A stretch of DNA of 64,000 nt from Mesorhizobium sp. STM 4661. GTDB lineage: Bacteria; Pseudomonadota; Alphaproteobacteria; Rhizobiales; Rhizobiaceae. Position numbers and translations under genes: made by a program. Under the pieces are notes generated by a model, which made no database searches, was not told where the DNA came from, and saw only the letters and a program-made list of their open reading frames with translations. Position 1 is the stretch's first letter. The number at the start of each line of letters is the position of its first letter. Of the stretch, positions 48,742-58,461 are shown piece after piece. The DNA is taken from NCBI RefSeq assembly GCF_000359125.1, contig NZ_CAAF010000038.1, positions 124,001 through 188,000 of the forward strand. Direction: 5' to 3'.

Positions 48742-49641
48742 ATGTTCGATCTCAACGATATCGTGGTGTTCGTTCGCGTCGTCGAAGCCGGCAGCTTCAC
48801 CGCTGCCGCGCGGCTGCTTGCCATGCCCAAGACAACAGTCAGCCGGCGCGTTGCCGCGCTCGAGCGCGAGGTTGGGGTCCGCCTGCTGCAGCGCACGACG
48901 CGCAGCCTCAACGTGACGGATGCCGGGCGTCTCTACTATGAGCAGAGCAGCCAGGCGCTGCGGACAATCGAGGATGCAAATCTGCGCCTCGCCGAAGCAA
49001 GAGCGGAGCCATCGGGCACGATCCGTATTTCGGCTCCCGTCGGCTTCGGCGGCTATTTCCTTACTCAGGCCGTGGTCGACTTTCTTGCGATGTATCCGAA
49101 AACCAAGGTCGAACTCCGCCTGACCGACGACAAGCTCAATCTGGTCGAGGACGGCATAGATCTCGCCTTCCGCACCGGGTTCCTTCAGGATTCCACGCTG
49201 ATCGCTCGCAAACTCGGCTCCGCGCAGAGGCTGCTCTGCTCCAGTCCAGACTATCTCGCGCGCCACGGAGTACCGAAAGCGCCTGTGGACCTCACCCACC
49301 ACCATTGCGTCATTGCAGGCCCCTCGACGTCAGGCGCTCACTGGCTGCTGGACGGCCCGCACGGACAGGAAACGGTTACGGTGGCCGGACGCTTCGCCGC
49401 CAATGAGATGCAGGCGGTGGTTGCCGCTGCTGTTGCAGGCTTCGGCATCGCCCAATTGCCTAATGCCATCGCCGAGCCACTGATCGATGAGGGGCGGTTG
49501 CAGCGCGTTCTCAAGGATTACGCGACGCCGGCCGGTGGCCTTCACGTTCTCTACCCGAGCAGCCGGCACCTTTCGCCCCTGGTCAAGGCATTCATCGAGC
49601 TGGCAGTCGAACGGATTTCCAATCGGGTAATCACCGCTTAA
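48742..49641 (+). CDS. LysR-family transcriptional regulator
   Basis: A 299-residue LysR protein. The N-terminal helix-turn-helix reads VEAGSFTAAARLLAMPKTTV and RRVAALEREVGVRLLQRTTR; the effector domain begins near 90 (GTIRISAPVGFGGYFLTQAV). It is of the CrgA/DmlR-like subgroup. The ATG at 48742 gives MFDLNDIVVFVRVVEAG. A TATAAT at 48707-48712 lies in the 96-base spacer shared with the divergent NmrA-like gene, the likely target. Confidence 0.9.
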   Translation: MFDLNDIVVFVRVVEAGSFTAAARLLAMPKTTVSRRVAALEREVGVRLLQRTTRSLNVTDAGRLYYEQSSQALRTIEDANLRLAEARAEPSGTIRISAPVGFGGYFLTQAVVDFLAMYPKTKVELRLTDDKLNLVEDGIDLAFRTGFLQDSTLIARKLGSAQRLLCSSPDYLARHGVPKAPVDLTHHHCVIAGPSTSGAHWLLDGPHGQETVTVAGRFAANEMQAVVAAAVAGFGIAQLPNAIAEPLIDEGRLQRVLKDYATPAGGLHVLYPSSRHLSPLVKAFIELAVERISNRVITA

Positions 49642-49735
49642 AAAGCCGGTCAAAAGCGAGAAAGGTTCATGGACCGAATCCGGCTAGGCGGACCCGACCT
49701 CAAGCCCCGTCGACGATCAGTCGTACCTGGCAGAA

Positions 49736-51199
49736 TCAATAGGGGCTCGCCACATCCCCAGTCTCGACATAGACCGACTTCAATTGCGAATAGAGCGCCA
49801 GTGCTGCCAGCGAGTTCTCACGGCCGATGCCGGATTGCTTGAAGCCGCCGAAGGGTATCTCGACCGGCGTCAGATTATAGGCGTTGATCCAGCAGGTGCC
49901 GGCCTGCAGCTCGGCGATGACGCGGTGGGCGCGCGGCAGGTCGCGCGTGAAGACGCCCGCCGCGAGGCCGAACTCGGTGTCGTTGGCGCGCTCGATCACT
50001 TCATCTTCGCCATCGAATTTCAGCACGCTCATGACAGGCCCGAAAATCTCTTCCCGCGCGATGCGCATGCCGTCGGTGACCCCGGTGAAGACGGTCGGCT
50101 CGACGAAGAAGCCGCCCTGGAAACCCTGCAGGGAAGGTACCTTGCCGCCGCAGGCAAGCGTGGCGCCGTCCTGCTTGCCGGCCTCGATGTAGCCGATCAC
50201 CTTCTCGTGCTGCGCCTTGTTGACCAGCGGCCCCATCTGCGTCTCTGGATCGAGCGGATCGCCGATGCGGATCCTCTTCGTCCGCTCGGTCAGCCGTTCG
50301 ACGAAGCGGTCGTGGATGCCCTTCTGCACGAACACCCGCGTGCCGTTGGAGCAGATCTGGCCGGTCGAATAGAAATTGCCGAGCATGGCGCCGCCAATGG
50401 CGTTTTCGAGATCGGCGTCGTCGAAGACGATCAGCGGCGACTTGCCGCCGAGCTCCATGGTGGCGTGCTTCATCCTCGAGCCGGCGAGCGACAGCACCTT
50501 GCGGCCGGTCGGCACCGAGCCGGTCACCGAGACCTTGGCGACGACGTCGTGCTCGACAAGCCCGGCGCCGACATCGCCATAGCCTTGCACCACATTGAAC
50601 AGCCCGTCGGGCAGCCCGGCCTCGCTGTAGATCTCGGCCAGCGCCAGCGCCGACAGCGGCGTGTTCTCGGATGGCTTGAACACCATGGCGTTGCCCATGG
50701 CGAGCGCCGGTGCGGATTTCCAGCCGGCGATCTGGATCGGGTAGTTCCAGGCGCCGATGCCGACGCAGACGCCCAGCGCCTCGCGCCGCGTATAGGCAAA
50801 GGGCCCGCCGAGATCTATCGCTTCGCCATTATAGGATGCGACAGCGCCGCCGAAATATTCGAGGCAGTCGGCCGCCGAAGGCGCGTCCGCCACCAGCGTC
50901 TCTTGAATCGCCTTGCCGGTATCGAGCGTCTCGATGCGGGCAAGATCGGCATTGCGCGCCCGCAATATGTCGGCGGCGCGGCGCAGGATGCGACCGCGCT
51001 CGACCGGCTTCAGCCGCGCCCAGGCCGGTTGTGCCACGCGCGCCGCCTCGATGGCGAGTTCCAGCACGTTAGGCGTCGCCGAGTGCAGCACCGCGATGGT
51101 CTCGCCGGTCGCCGGATAGATCACCGGCAGCGCAGCACCGCCTTCGTCTTCTATGTAGCGTCCGTTGACATAGTGCGATGCCGTTGGCTGGGCGCGCAT
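49736..51199 (-). CDS. betB: Betaine aldehyde dehydrogenase
   Basis: A 487-residue aldehyde dehydrogenase that oxidises betaine aldehyde to glycine betaine with NAD. It starts [20 protein letters not shown] and has [20 protein letters not shown] (with the catalytic Glu) and [13 protein letters not shown] (nucleophilic Cys). The ATG at 51199 has GGAG seven bases upstream and gives the standard BetB length. It is the last gene of the bet operon, with a 44-base gap after betA. Confidence 0.94.
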   Translation of the reverse strand: MRAQPTASHYVNGRYIEDEGGAALPVIYPATGETIAVLHSATPNVLELAIEAARVAQPAWARLKPVERGRILRRAADILRARNADLARIETLDTGKAIQETLVADAPSAADCLEYFGGAVASYNGEAIDLGGPFAYTRREALGVCVGIGAWNYPIQIAGWKSAPALAMGNAMVFKPSENTPLSALALAEIYSEAGLPDGLFNVVQGYGDVGAGLVEHDVVAKVSVTGSVPTGRKVLSLAGSRMKHATMELGGKSPLIVFDDADLENAIGGAMLGNFYSTGQICSNGTRVFVQKGIHDRFVERLTERTKRIRIGDPLDPETQMGPLVNKAQHEKVIGYIEAGKQDGATLACGGKVPSLQGFQGGFFVEPTVFTGVTDGMRIAREEIFGPVMSVLKFDGEDEVIERANDTEFGLAAGVFTRDLPRAHRVIAELQAGTCWINAYNLTPVEIPFGGFKQSGIGRENSLAALALYSQLKSVYVETGDVASPY

Positions 51200-51243
51200 G
51201 GCTTTCTCCAAGTGTGTCGCTGGGCAGACCAGCCGACAATGCT

Positions 51244-52896
51244 CTATCTGTCCGACGCCTGCCAGCGTGGATTAATCCATGGCTCCTGGTTGGACGGCGC
51301 CAGCGGCGTGCGGCCAAGGATGTGGTCGGCGGCCTTCTCCCCGGTCATGATCGACGGTGCGTTGAGATTGCCGTTGGTGACGCGCGGAAAGATCGAGGAG
51401 TCGGCGACCCGCAGCCCGTCGACGCCGATGACGCGGCATTCTGGGTCGACGACGCTCATGGCGTCGTCGGCGCGACCCATCTTGCAGGTGCCGCAGGGAT
51501 GATAGGCGCTTTCGGCGTGATCCCTGATGAAGGCGTCGAGATCGTCGTCCGACTGGACATGTGACCCCGGCGAGATTTCCTTGCCGCGATAGGCATCGAA
51601 CGCCGACTGGCCGAAGATCTCGCGCGTCAGCCGGATGCAGTGGCGGAACTCGGTCCAGTCGTCCGGATGCGACATGTAGTTGAAGCGGATCACCGGCTTC
51701 GATCGGGGATCGGGCGAGCGCAGCGACACCGAGCCGCGCGACTTCGACCGCATCGGCCCGACATGCGCCTGGAATCCATGTGCCTTGGCCGCGGCCTTGC
51801 CGTCATAGCGCACCGCGGCGGGGATGAAATGGTACTGGATATCGGGATAGTCGACGCCGGCCTGTGAGCGCACGAAGGCCGCCGCCTCAAAATGGTTGGT
51901 CGCGCCAAGGCCGGTTTTGAAGAACAGCCATTGCGCGCCGATCAGCGCCTTGGAAAACGGGTTCAGCACCGAATTCAGCGTGATCGGCTTGGTCGATTCC
52001 TGCTGGATGTAGAGCTCCATATGGTCCTGCAGATTGCGGCCGACGCCGGGCCGGTCCGCGACCACCTGGATGCCATTCTCGCTGAGATGCGCGGCCGGGC
52101 CGATGCCGGACAGCATCAGGATCTTGGGTGAGTTGATCGAGGACGCAGCGACGATCACTTCGCGGCGCGCCTTGATCACCTGAATCTGGTTGCGAGCCTC
52201 GATCTCGACGCCGGTGGCGCGTTGATTCTCGATGATCACCCGCCGCGCGAAACCCTTGACCAGACTCACATTTTGCCGCTTGAGCGCCGGCCTGAGATAG
52301 GCGCTCGCCGTCGACCAGCGGCGGCCTCCGAAAATGGTCTGCTCCATCGGCCCAAAGCCTTCCTGCTTCGACCCGTTGTAGTCGTCGGTCAGTTCGAAGC
52401 CGGCCTGACGGCCGGCCTCGACGAAGGCGCCGTAGAGCGGATTTTTGCGCGGGCCGCGCTGCACGTGCAATGGGCCGCCATGGCCGCGCCAGCCATCCTC
52501 GCCGCCATTCGCGTTTTCCATGCGTTTGAAATAGGGCAGCACGTCGGCGAAGCCCCAGCCGGCTGCGCCTTCTTTGGCCCAATGGTCGAAGTCCCGCGCA
52601 TGTCCCCGCACATAGACCATGCCGTTGATCGAGGACGAGCCGCCGATGACCTTGCCGCGCGGCGTCGCCAGCACGCGGCCGCCGAGATGCGGCTCCGGCT
52701 CGCTGGCAAAACCCCAGTCGTAAAGGCTCATATTGAGCGGGATCGACAGTGCCGACGGCATCTGGATCAGCGGCCCGATATCGCTGCCGCCAAATTCGAT
52801 GACGATCACCGAATGCTTGCCGTCCTCCGACAGCCGGTAGGCCATGGCCGAGCCGGCCGAGCCGGAGCCGATGATGACGAAATCCGCTTCAAGCAT
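51244..52896 (-). CDS. betA: Choline dehydrogenase
   Basis: A 550-residue GMC-family flavoprotein that oxidises choline to betaine aldehyde at the membrane. It has the N-terminal FAD site [37 protein letters not shown], and the C-terminal active-site segment [12 protein letters not shown] (His of HPxGT). It begins three bases after the stop of the dehydratase-like gene. Confidence 0.95.
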   Translation of the reverse strand: MLEADFVIIGSGSAGSAMAYRLSEDGKHSVIVIEFGGSDIGPLIQMPSALSIPLNMSLYDWGFASEPEPHLGGRVLATPRGKVIGGSSSINGMVYVRGHARDFDHWAKEGAAGWGFADVLPYFKRMENANGGEDGWRGHGGPLHVQRGPRKNPLYGAFVEAGRQAGFELTDDYNGSKQEGFGPMEQTIFGGRRWSTASAYLRPALKRQNVSLVKGFARRVIIENQRATGVEIEARNQIQVIKARREVIVAASSINSPKILMLSGIGPAAHLSENGIQVVADRPGVGRNLQDHMELYIQQESTKPITLNSVLNPFSKALIGAQWLFFKTGLGATNHFEAAAFVRSQAGVDYPDIQYHFIPAAVRYDGKAAAKAHGFQAHVGPMRSKSRGSVSLRSPDPRSKPVIRFNYMSHPDDWTEFRHCIRLTREIFGQSAFDAYRGKEISPGSHVQSDDDLDAFIRDHAESAYHPCGTCKMGRADDAMSVVDPECRVIGVDGLRVADSSIFPRVTNGNLNAPSIMTGEKAADHILGRTPLAPSNQEPWINPRWQASDR

Positions 52897-52899
52897 GGT

Positions 52900-53907
52900 T
52901 CATATGCGCCCATGGTTCATATGCGCAATGAAATCGGCGAGCGAGACATTGCCGCCGGTTGCCACCACGAGCACCGTCTTGCCGGCCACATCCACCTTGC
53001 CGCCGAGCAGCGCCGCCAGCGATGCCGCGCCCGACGGTTCGAGCACCAGCTTCATCCGCTCGAAGGCGATCCGCATCGCGTTGCGCACCGATTGATCGTC
53101 GACCGTGATGCCGCGAACGCCGGCCGTCTTGACCGCCGCGAATGGCGCGTCGCCGGGCTTGCGCGCCATCAGCCCGTCGCAGATCGATTTCGGCCCGATC
53201 GGCATGGTTTCGATGGCGCCATGCGCCAGCGACGAACCCATGCCGTTGAAACCTTCGGGCTCGACACCGATGATTTCGGTTGCCGGCGACAGATAGTGGA
53301 AAGCCAGCGACACGCCGCCGATCAGCCCGCCGCCACCGACCGCGCAGAACAGCAAATCGGCGCTGGCATCCCTGGCATCGAGTTGCTCGAGTGCTTCCAG
53401 CCCCGCACCGGCCTGGCCGGCGACGATTTCCGGATCGTCGAAGGGATGCAGCAGCGTAAGCCCCTCGGTCTCGGCGATCTCGCGCGCCTTGGCGGCGGCA
53501 ACCTCCTCACGCGCGCGCTCGCCATGGTCGGTCAGCACGACGCGCGCGCCATAGCCGGCAGTTGCCTCGCGCTTGGCGGCCGGCGCGTCGATCGGCATGA
53601 CGATGGTGACGGGGATGCCCAGCGCCTGGCCGGCGGCGGCCAGCCCTTGCGCGAAATTGCCGGAGGAATAGGCGACGACGCCCTTGCTCGCCTCATCGGG
53701 CGACAGCCGCTTCAGCCGCCAATAGGCGCCGCGCACCTTGAACGATCCCGCCCATTGCAGCGATTCCGGCTTGACGAAGACGCGGGCAGCACCCGTCTCG
53801 CGGGCAAGGGCCGCCGACTCCAGCAATGGCGTGATCTGCGTCGCCTTCGAAGTGACGGCATAGGCCTGTTTGAGATGATCGAGGGAGGGGATAAGGGTCG
53901 TCATCAT
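52900..53907 (-). CDS. Threonine/serine dehydratase-like PLP enzyme within the bet operon
   Basis: A 335-residue fold-type II PLP protein. It has SLQWAGSFKVRGAYWRLK (PLP Lys), YSSGNFAQGLAAAGQALG and the phosphate-cradling CAVGGGGLIGGVSL. This is the TdcB/EutB-like short form without an ACT regulatory domain. It could deaminate serine or threonine, or a related hydroxy-amino acid such as the one formed in hydroxyectoine breakdown; substrate is not determined. Its ATG at 53907 overlaps the betC stop (ATGA), so it is part of the operon. Such a gene is not part of the standard betICBA set. Confidence 0.85.
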   Translation of the reverse strand: MMTTLIPSLDHLKQAYAVTSKATQITPLLESAALARETGAARVFVKPESLQWAGSFKVRGAYWRLKRLSPDEASKGVVAYSSGNFAQGLAAAGQALGIPVTIVMPIDAPAAKREATAGYGARVVLTDHGERAREEVAAAKAREIAETEGLTLLHPFDDPEIVAGQAGAGLEALEQLDARDASADLLFCAVGGGGLIGGVSLAFHYLSPATEIIGVEPEGFNGMGSSLAHGAIETMPIGPKSICDGLMARKPGDAPFAAVKTAGVRGITVDDQSVRNAMRIAFERMKLVLEPSGAASLAALLGGKVDVAGKTVLVVATGGNVSLADFIAHMNHGRI

Positions 53908-55433
53908 TCGCCTCGCGGATACCTTTTGCTCTCTTCGAGATTGTCGAGGTTCATGTGATTGCGCATGTAGCGCTCGGACGCCTTCTGCAGCGGCTGGAAA
54001 TCCCAGGGGTAATAGGCGCCGTTGCGCAGCGCGGGATAGACGATCCAGCGGCGCGCCTGGCTCTCGCGCACGGCGGCGTCGAAGCCGGCCATGTCCCAGC
54101 GCGTTCGGACCTTGTCCATGAATGCCGCCACCAGGGCCGCGTTGGCCGGGTCGTCGGCCAAATTGTCTCGCTCGAGCGGATCGGCTTCGAGATCGAACAA
54201 TTGCGGCGGGTCGAGCTCGCAATGGACGAACTTGTATTTGCCGTCGCGGAGCGCCACCAGCGGCGCGTAGGAGCCTTCGGCGGCATACTCGATCAACACA
54301 GGCGCGGTGCGCTCCCCACCGGTGGCAAGCGGCAGCAGCGACTGGCCATCGGTCCATGGCGCAATCGCGCTCATGTCGATGCCGGCGAGGTCACAAAGCG
54401 TCGGCGTCACGTCGAGATTGGAGACCGGCGCCTCGATCAGCCCTGCTGGCACACCCTTGCCGCCGATCATCAGCGGCACCCGCACCGAGCCTTCGAAGAA
54501 GCTCATCTTGAACCACAGGCCGCGTTCGCCGAGCATGTCGCCATGGTCCGAACAGAACAGGATGACGGTGTCGTCGAGCATGCGCGTGCGCTTGAGAACA
54601 TCCAGAAGCTCGCCGAGCTTGTCGTCGACATAGGAGATGTTGGCGAAATAGCCCCGCCGCGAACGTCGCACCTGCTCAGGCGTGATCTCGAAAGCGGGAT
54701 AGTCGCTGGCGCGGTATAGGCGCTGCGAATGCACATCCTGCTCGTCATGCGCGATGAACCCGGTTTCCGGATCCAGTGCCTGGCAGTTTTCGTAGAGATC
54801 CCAATACTGCTTGCGCGCGACATAGGGATCGTGCGGGTGCGATAGCGAAACAGTGAGGCACCACGGCCGATGGTTCGCATCGTCCTGCTCGCGCGAAAGC
54901 TGGTAGAGCTTCTGCGTGGCCAGGAACACGACCTCGTCGTCATACTCCATCTGGTTGGTGGTCTCGGCGACGCCGGCGCCAGTCACCGAGCCCAGATTGT
55001 GATACCACCAGTCGATGCGTTCGCCGGGCTTGCGATAGTCCGGCGTCCAGCCGAAATCGGCGGGATAGATGTCGGTGGTCAGCCGCTCCTCGAAGCCGTG
55101 CAGCTGATCCGGTCCGACGAAATGCATCTTGCCCGACAGGCAGGTGTAGTAGCCGGCGGCGCGTAGATGATGGGCGAAGGTCGGGATCGAGGAGACGAAT
55201 TCGGCGGCGTTGTCATAGACGCCGGTGCGTGACGGCAACTGCCCGCTCATGAATGAGGCGCGGCCCGGCGCGCAGAGCGGCGAGGCGGTGTAGTTGTTGG
55301 CAAAGCGCGCCGAGCGGGCGGCCAGCGCCTTGAGATGCGGCACGTGCAGGAAGTCCGCCGGCCCGTCCGGAAACAGGGTGCCGTTGAGCTGATCGACCAT
55401 GACGATCAGGAAATTGGGTTTCTTGCGTGTCAC
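53904..55433 (-). CDS. betC: Choline-sulfatase
   Basis: A 509-residue sulfatase that hydrolyses choline-O-sulfate to choline and sulfate. The N-terminal metal site is [17 protein letters not shown]; Cys54 in [14 protein letters not shown] is the residue oxidised to formylglycine, the same position as in Sinorhizobium Bet[18 protein letters not shown] forms a later metal site. The C-terminus is of the choline-sulfatase type. The GTG start overlaps the betI stop as GTGA. Confidence 0.95.
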   Translation of the reverse strand: MTRKKPNFLIVMVDQLNGTLFPDGPADFLHVPHLKALAARSARFANNYTASPLCAPGRASFMSGQLPSRTGVYDNAAEFVSSIPTFAHHLRAAGYYTCLSGKMHFVGPDQLHGFEERLTTDIYPADFGWTPDYRKPGERIDWWYHNLGSVTGAGVAETTNQMEYDDEVVFLATQKLYQLSREQDDANHRPWCLTVSLSHPHDPYVARKQYWDLYENCQALDPETGFIAHDEQDVHSQRLYRASDYPAFEITPEQVRRSRRGYFANISYVDDKLGELLDVLKRTRMLDDTVILFCSDHGDMLGERGLWFKMSFFEGSVRVPLMIGGKGVPAGLIEAPVSNLDVTPTLCDLAGIDMSAIAPWTDGQSLLPLATGGERTAPVLIEYAAEGSYAPLVALRDGKYKFVHCELDPPQLFDLEADPLERDNLADDPANAALVAAFMDKVRTRWDMAGFDAAVRESQARRWIVYPALRNGAYYPWDFQPLQKASERYMRNHMNLDNLEESKRYPRGE

Positions 55434-56020
55434 TGCGTCTGCCGCCGGCTGAGTTTCGTTTCGAGATAGTCCTCGACCAGCGCGATCGCCGTCGCGGCAT
55501 CAGGCACGCCGTCCTTCAGCGCGCGCCTGATATAGAGCCCGTCGATCAGCGCCGCCGTGGCCTCGGCGACGCGGTCGGCCTCGCTTCTGGGCAGGATGCC
55601 GGTCAGCCCGCTCAACAGGTTGGAATGCAGGCGCCGCGCATAGACCCTGAGCAGCCGGCGCAGCGCCGACGATTTCTGCGCCTCGACGTAGAAGGCGAGC
55701 CAGGCGGCAATGGTTTCCGGTTGGAACTGCAGGTCGGAGAAATTAACGGCGACCACTGCCGAGACGCGCTCGCGAGGGGTGCCGGCAGAACCGAGGGCGC
55801 GTCGCGTGTCGGCGGTCAGCTCGGCCAGGATATGCCGCATCGTCGCCAGCAACAGCTCGTCCTTGGCGCCGAAATAGTGATGGGCCAGCGCCGACGAGAC
55901 GCCGGCGCGACCGGCGATCTCGGTCATGGTCACGTCAAGCGAGCCGCGCTCGCCGATCGCCGAGATCGTCGCATCGATGAGCGCCTTGCGGCGCAGCGGT
56001 TCCATTCCGACTTTCGGCAT
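55430..56020 (-). CDS. betI: TetR-family repressor of the bet operon
   Basis: A 196-residue TetR-type repressor. It starts [20 protein letters not shown] and has the helix-turn-helix [20 protein letters not shown], which strongly resembles BetI. It should release its operator in the presence of choline. The ATG at 56020 has GGAG nine bases upstream; an in-frame start at 56044 is less likely. It is the first gene of the operon betI-betC-dehydratase-betA-betB. Confidence 0.93.
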   Translation of the reverse strand: MPKVGMEPLRRKALIDATISAIGERGSLDVTMTEIAGRAGVSSALAHHYFGAKDELLLATMRHILAELTADTRRALGSAGTPRERVSAVVAVNFSDLQFQPETIAAWLAFYVEAQKSSALRRLLRVYARRLHSNLLSGLTGILPRSEADRVAEATAALIDGLYIRRALKDGVPDAATAIALVEDYLETKLSRRQTQ

Positions 56021-56056
56021 GCTTGCTCCGGCCCTCTGCAGCAATGATTATTTTTT

Positions 56057-56070
56057 ATTGACGGATCAAT
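56057..56070. promoter_or_regulatory. Candidate BetI operator
   Basis: ATTGA-CGGA-TCAAT is an inverted repeat in an AT-rich stretch 37 bases upstream of betI. Its half-sites ATTGA/TCAAT resemble those of the bet operator of E. coli. It is well placed for autorepression of the operon. Confidence 0.6.
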
Positions 56071-56261
56071 CAACAAAAATCCAATCCAATTTTTATGCCG
56101 AAGGCCAAGCGCCCGGACAGCCGCCAAGATCGAACTCGAAGATCAAACGATTGTGTGTTTCCGGCCCCTTCACGCGGCCTGAAAAACGGTTCATAGTTGA
56201 ACAATATTAGAGGCTCGCGCCGCGATATGAAGTGTTAGGCTCGCGGAGAATGGAGATCGCC

Positions 56262-57428
56262 ATGGCAGCATGCATCGTCGGCTGGGCGCATTCGCGCTTC
56301 GGCAAGCTCGAAGGCGAGACGCTGGAGAGCCTGATCGTCAAGGTCGCAACAGACGCGCTCGATCATGCCGGAATCGGCCCGGACGATGTCGACGAGATCG
56401 TGCTCGGCCACTTCAACGCCGGCTTCTCGGCGCAGGATTTCACCGCCAGCCTGGTCCTGCAGGCCGACGACCGGCTGCGCTTCAAGCCGGCGACGCGCGT
56501 CGAGAATGCCTGTGCCACCGGTTCGGCGGCGGTCAGGCAAGGCATCCGCGCCATCGACGCCAATGCCGCCCGTATCGTCCTGGTGGTCGGCGCCGAGCAG
56601 ATGACGACGACGCCCGGTCCCGAAATCGGCAAGAACCTGCTCAAGGCTTCCTATCTGCCCGAGGATGGCGAGACACCGGCGGGCTTCGCCGGCGTCTTCG
56701 GCAAGATCGCGCAAGCCTATTTCCAGCGCCATGGCGACCAGTCGGACGCGCTGGCGATGATCGCGGCCAAGAACCACAAGAACGGCGTCGACAATCCCTA
56801 TGCGCAGATGCGCAAGGATTTCGGCTATGAGTTCTGCCGCCACGAAAGCGAAAAGAACCCCTTCGTCGCCGGTCCGCTGAAGCGCACCGACTGCTCCCTG
56901 GTTTCGGATGGCGCCGCCGCTCTGGTCCTTGCCGACACCGCGACGGCTCTGAAGATGCGCCGTGCCGTCGCCTTCCGCGCCAACCAGCATGTGCAGGATT
57001 TCCTGCCGATGTCGAAGCGCGACATCCTCGCCTTCGAAGGCTGCGAGCAGGCCTGGAACCAGGCACTGAAGCAGGCCGGCGTGACGCTCGACGACCTCTC
57101 CTTCGTCGAGACGCATGACTGCTTCACCATCGCCGAGCTGATCGAATATGAGGCGATGGGGCTGGCGAAACCGGGCGAGGGGGCGAAGCTGGCGATGAGC
57201 GGCGAGACGGCGAAGGACGGCCGGCTGCCGGTCAATCCCTCCGGTGGTCTCAAGGCCAAGGGCCACCCGATCGGCGCCACCGGCGTGTCGATGCATGTGC
57301 TGACCGCCATGCAGCTTGTCGGCGAGGCAGGCGGCATTCAGGTGCCGGGCGCAAAACTCGGCGGCATCTTCAACATGGGTGGCGCCGCGGTCGCCAACTA
57401 CGTTTCCATATTGGATCGGATCAGATAG
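56262..57428 (+). CDS. Thiolase-family acetyl-CoA acetyltransferase
   Basis: A 388-residue thiolase. The first catalytic Cys lies in RVENACATGSAAV near residue 88, and the C-terminal segment SGGLKAKGHPIGATGVSMHV holds the catalytic His. The usual second Cys region reads GIFNMGGAAVANY, without the Cys of biosynthetic or degradative thiolases, as in SCP2/lipid-transfer-type thiolases. The substrate is therefore unclear. The ATG at 56262 has GGAG six bases upstream; an ATG at 56250 is an alternative. Asparaginase follows 28 bases later. Confidence 0.83.
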   Translation: MAACIVGWAHSRFGKLEGETLESLIVKVATDALDHAGIGPDDVDEIVLGHFNAGFSAQDFTASLVLQADDRLRFKPATRVENACATGSAAVRQGIRAIDANAARIVLVVGAEQMTTTPGPEIGKNLLKASYLPEDGETPAGFAGVFGKIAQAYFQRHGDQSDALAMIAAKNHKNGVDNPYAQMRKDFGYEFCRHESEKNPFVAGPLKRTDCSLVSDGAAALVLADTATALKMRRAVAFRANQHVQDFLPMSKRDILAFEGCEQAWNQALKQAGVTLDDLSFVETHDCFTIAELIEYEAMGLAKPGEGAKLAMSGETAKDGRLPVNPSGGLKAKGHPIGATGVSMHVLTAMQLVGEAGGIQVPGAKLGGIFNMGGAAVANYVSILDRIR

Positions 57429-57456
57429 AAGCTGCCCGTGTTTTTGCGGGGGATCC

Positions 57457-58461
57457 ATGACAAATCCGGTTCTGGTCGAGATTCTGCGCGGCGCGATCGT
57501 CGAGAGCGCTCATCGCGGCGCCATCGCGGTCTTCGATGCCGATGGCAAGCCGTTCCTGGAGATCGGCGATACATCGCGCCCGGTGTTCCCGCGCTCGGCG
57601 GTCAAGGCGATCCAGGCGCTGCCGCTGCTCGAAAGCGGGGCCGCCGATGCCTATGGCTTCGGCAACCGCGAACTGGCGCTCGCCTGTGCTTCCCACTCGG
57701 GCGAGCCGGCGCATGTCGAACTGGCGCGGTCCATGCTGGCTAGTGCAGGCCTCGACCACTCCGCACTGGAATGCGGCGCGCATTGGCCATCGAACCACCA
57801 TGCGGAGATTGCGCTCGCCCGCGCCGGCGGCTTGCCGAATGCATTGCACAATAATTGCTCCGGCAAGCATTCCGGCTTCCTCTGCACTTGCGTCCACTCG
57901 GGCATTGCGCATGGCGGTTATGTCAGGACGGATCACGCCTTGCAGGAGATGGTGCGCGATACAATGCAGACGGTAACCGGCGCTGCCCATGGCGCGGCTG
58001 ATCGAGCCACCGACGGCTGCTCGATCCCGACCTATGCAGTGCCGCTCAGGAGCTTCGCGCTCGGCTTTGCCCGCATGGCGACGGGGGCCGGATTTACGCC
58101 GCTGCGCGCCCGGGCGGCGAAGCGGCTGCTGTCCGCCTGCATGGCCGAGCCGTTCTTCGTCGCCGGCACCGGCCGTGCCGATGTGGCGCTGATGCAGGCT
58201 GCTCCTGGACGGATTTTCGTCAAGGGCGGAGCCGAGGGCGTCTATTGCGCAGCATTTCCCGACCTTGGGCTCGGCGTCGCGCTCAAATGCGATGATGGCG
58301 CTGGCCGGGCGGCCGAAGCCATGGTTGCCGCGGTCATTGCCAAGCTGCTGTATGCGGACGAGGTTCTGGCGGCGAAGCTGATCGAGCTGGCAAACGCGCC
58401 CATCGAAAGCCGGCTTGGCGCCAAGGTGGGTTCGCTCCGGCCGACAGCCGCGCTCAACTGA
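57457..58461 (+). CDS. L-asparaginase, Rhizobium (ReAV/class 3) type
   Basis: A 334-residue enzyme of the zinc-containing asparaginase family first described as Rhizobium etli AnsA/ReAV, unrelated to bacterial type I/II enzymes. The expected residues are all visible, shifted by one relative to ReAV numbering: Ser47 and Lys50 (FPRSAVKA), Ser79 (CASHSGEP), Cys134 and Lys137 (NNCSGKHSG) and Cys188 (DGCSIPTYAVPL). It hydrolyses asparagine to aspartate and ammonia. It overlaps the convergent beta-helix gene by eight bases. Confidence 0.9.
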   Translation: MTNPVLVEILRGAIVESAHRGAIAVFDADGKPFLEIGDTSRPVFPRSAVKAIQALPLLESGAADAYGFGNRELALACASHSGEPAHVELARSMLASAGLDHSALECGAHWPSNHHAEIALARAGGLPNALHNNCSGKHSGFLCTCVHSGIAHGGYVRTDHALQEMVRDTMQTVTGAAHGAADRATDGCSIPTYAVPLRSFALGFARMATGAGFTPLRARAAKRLLSACMAEPFFVAGTGRADVALMQAAPGRIFVKGGAEGVYCAAFPDLGLGVALKCDDGAGRAAEAMVAAVIAKLLYADEVLAAKLIELANAPIESRLGAKVGSLRPTAALN

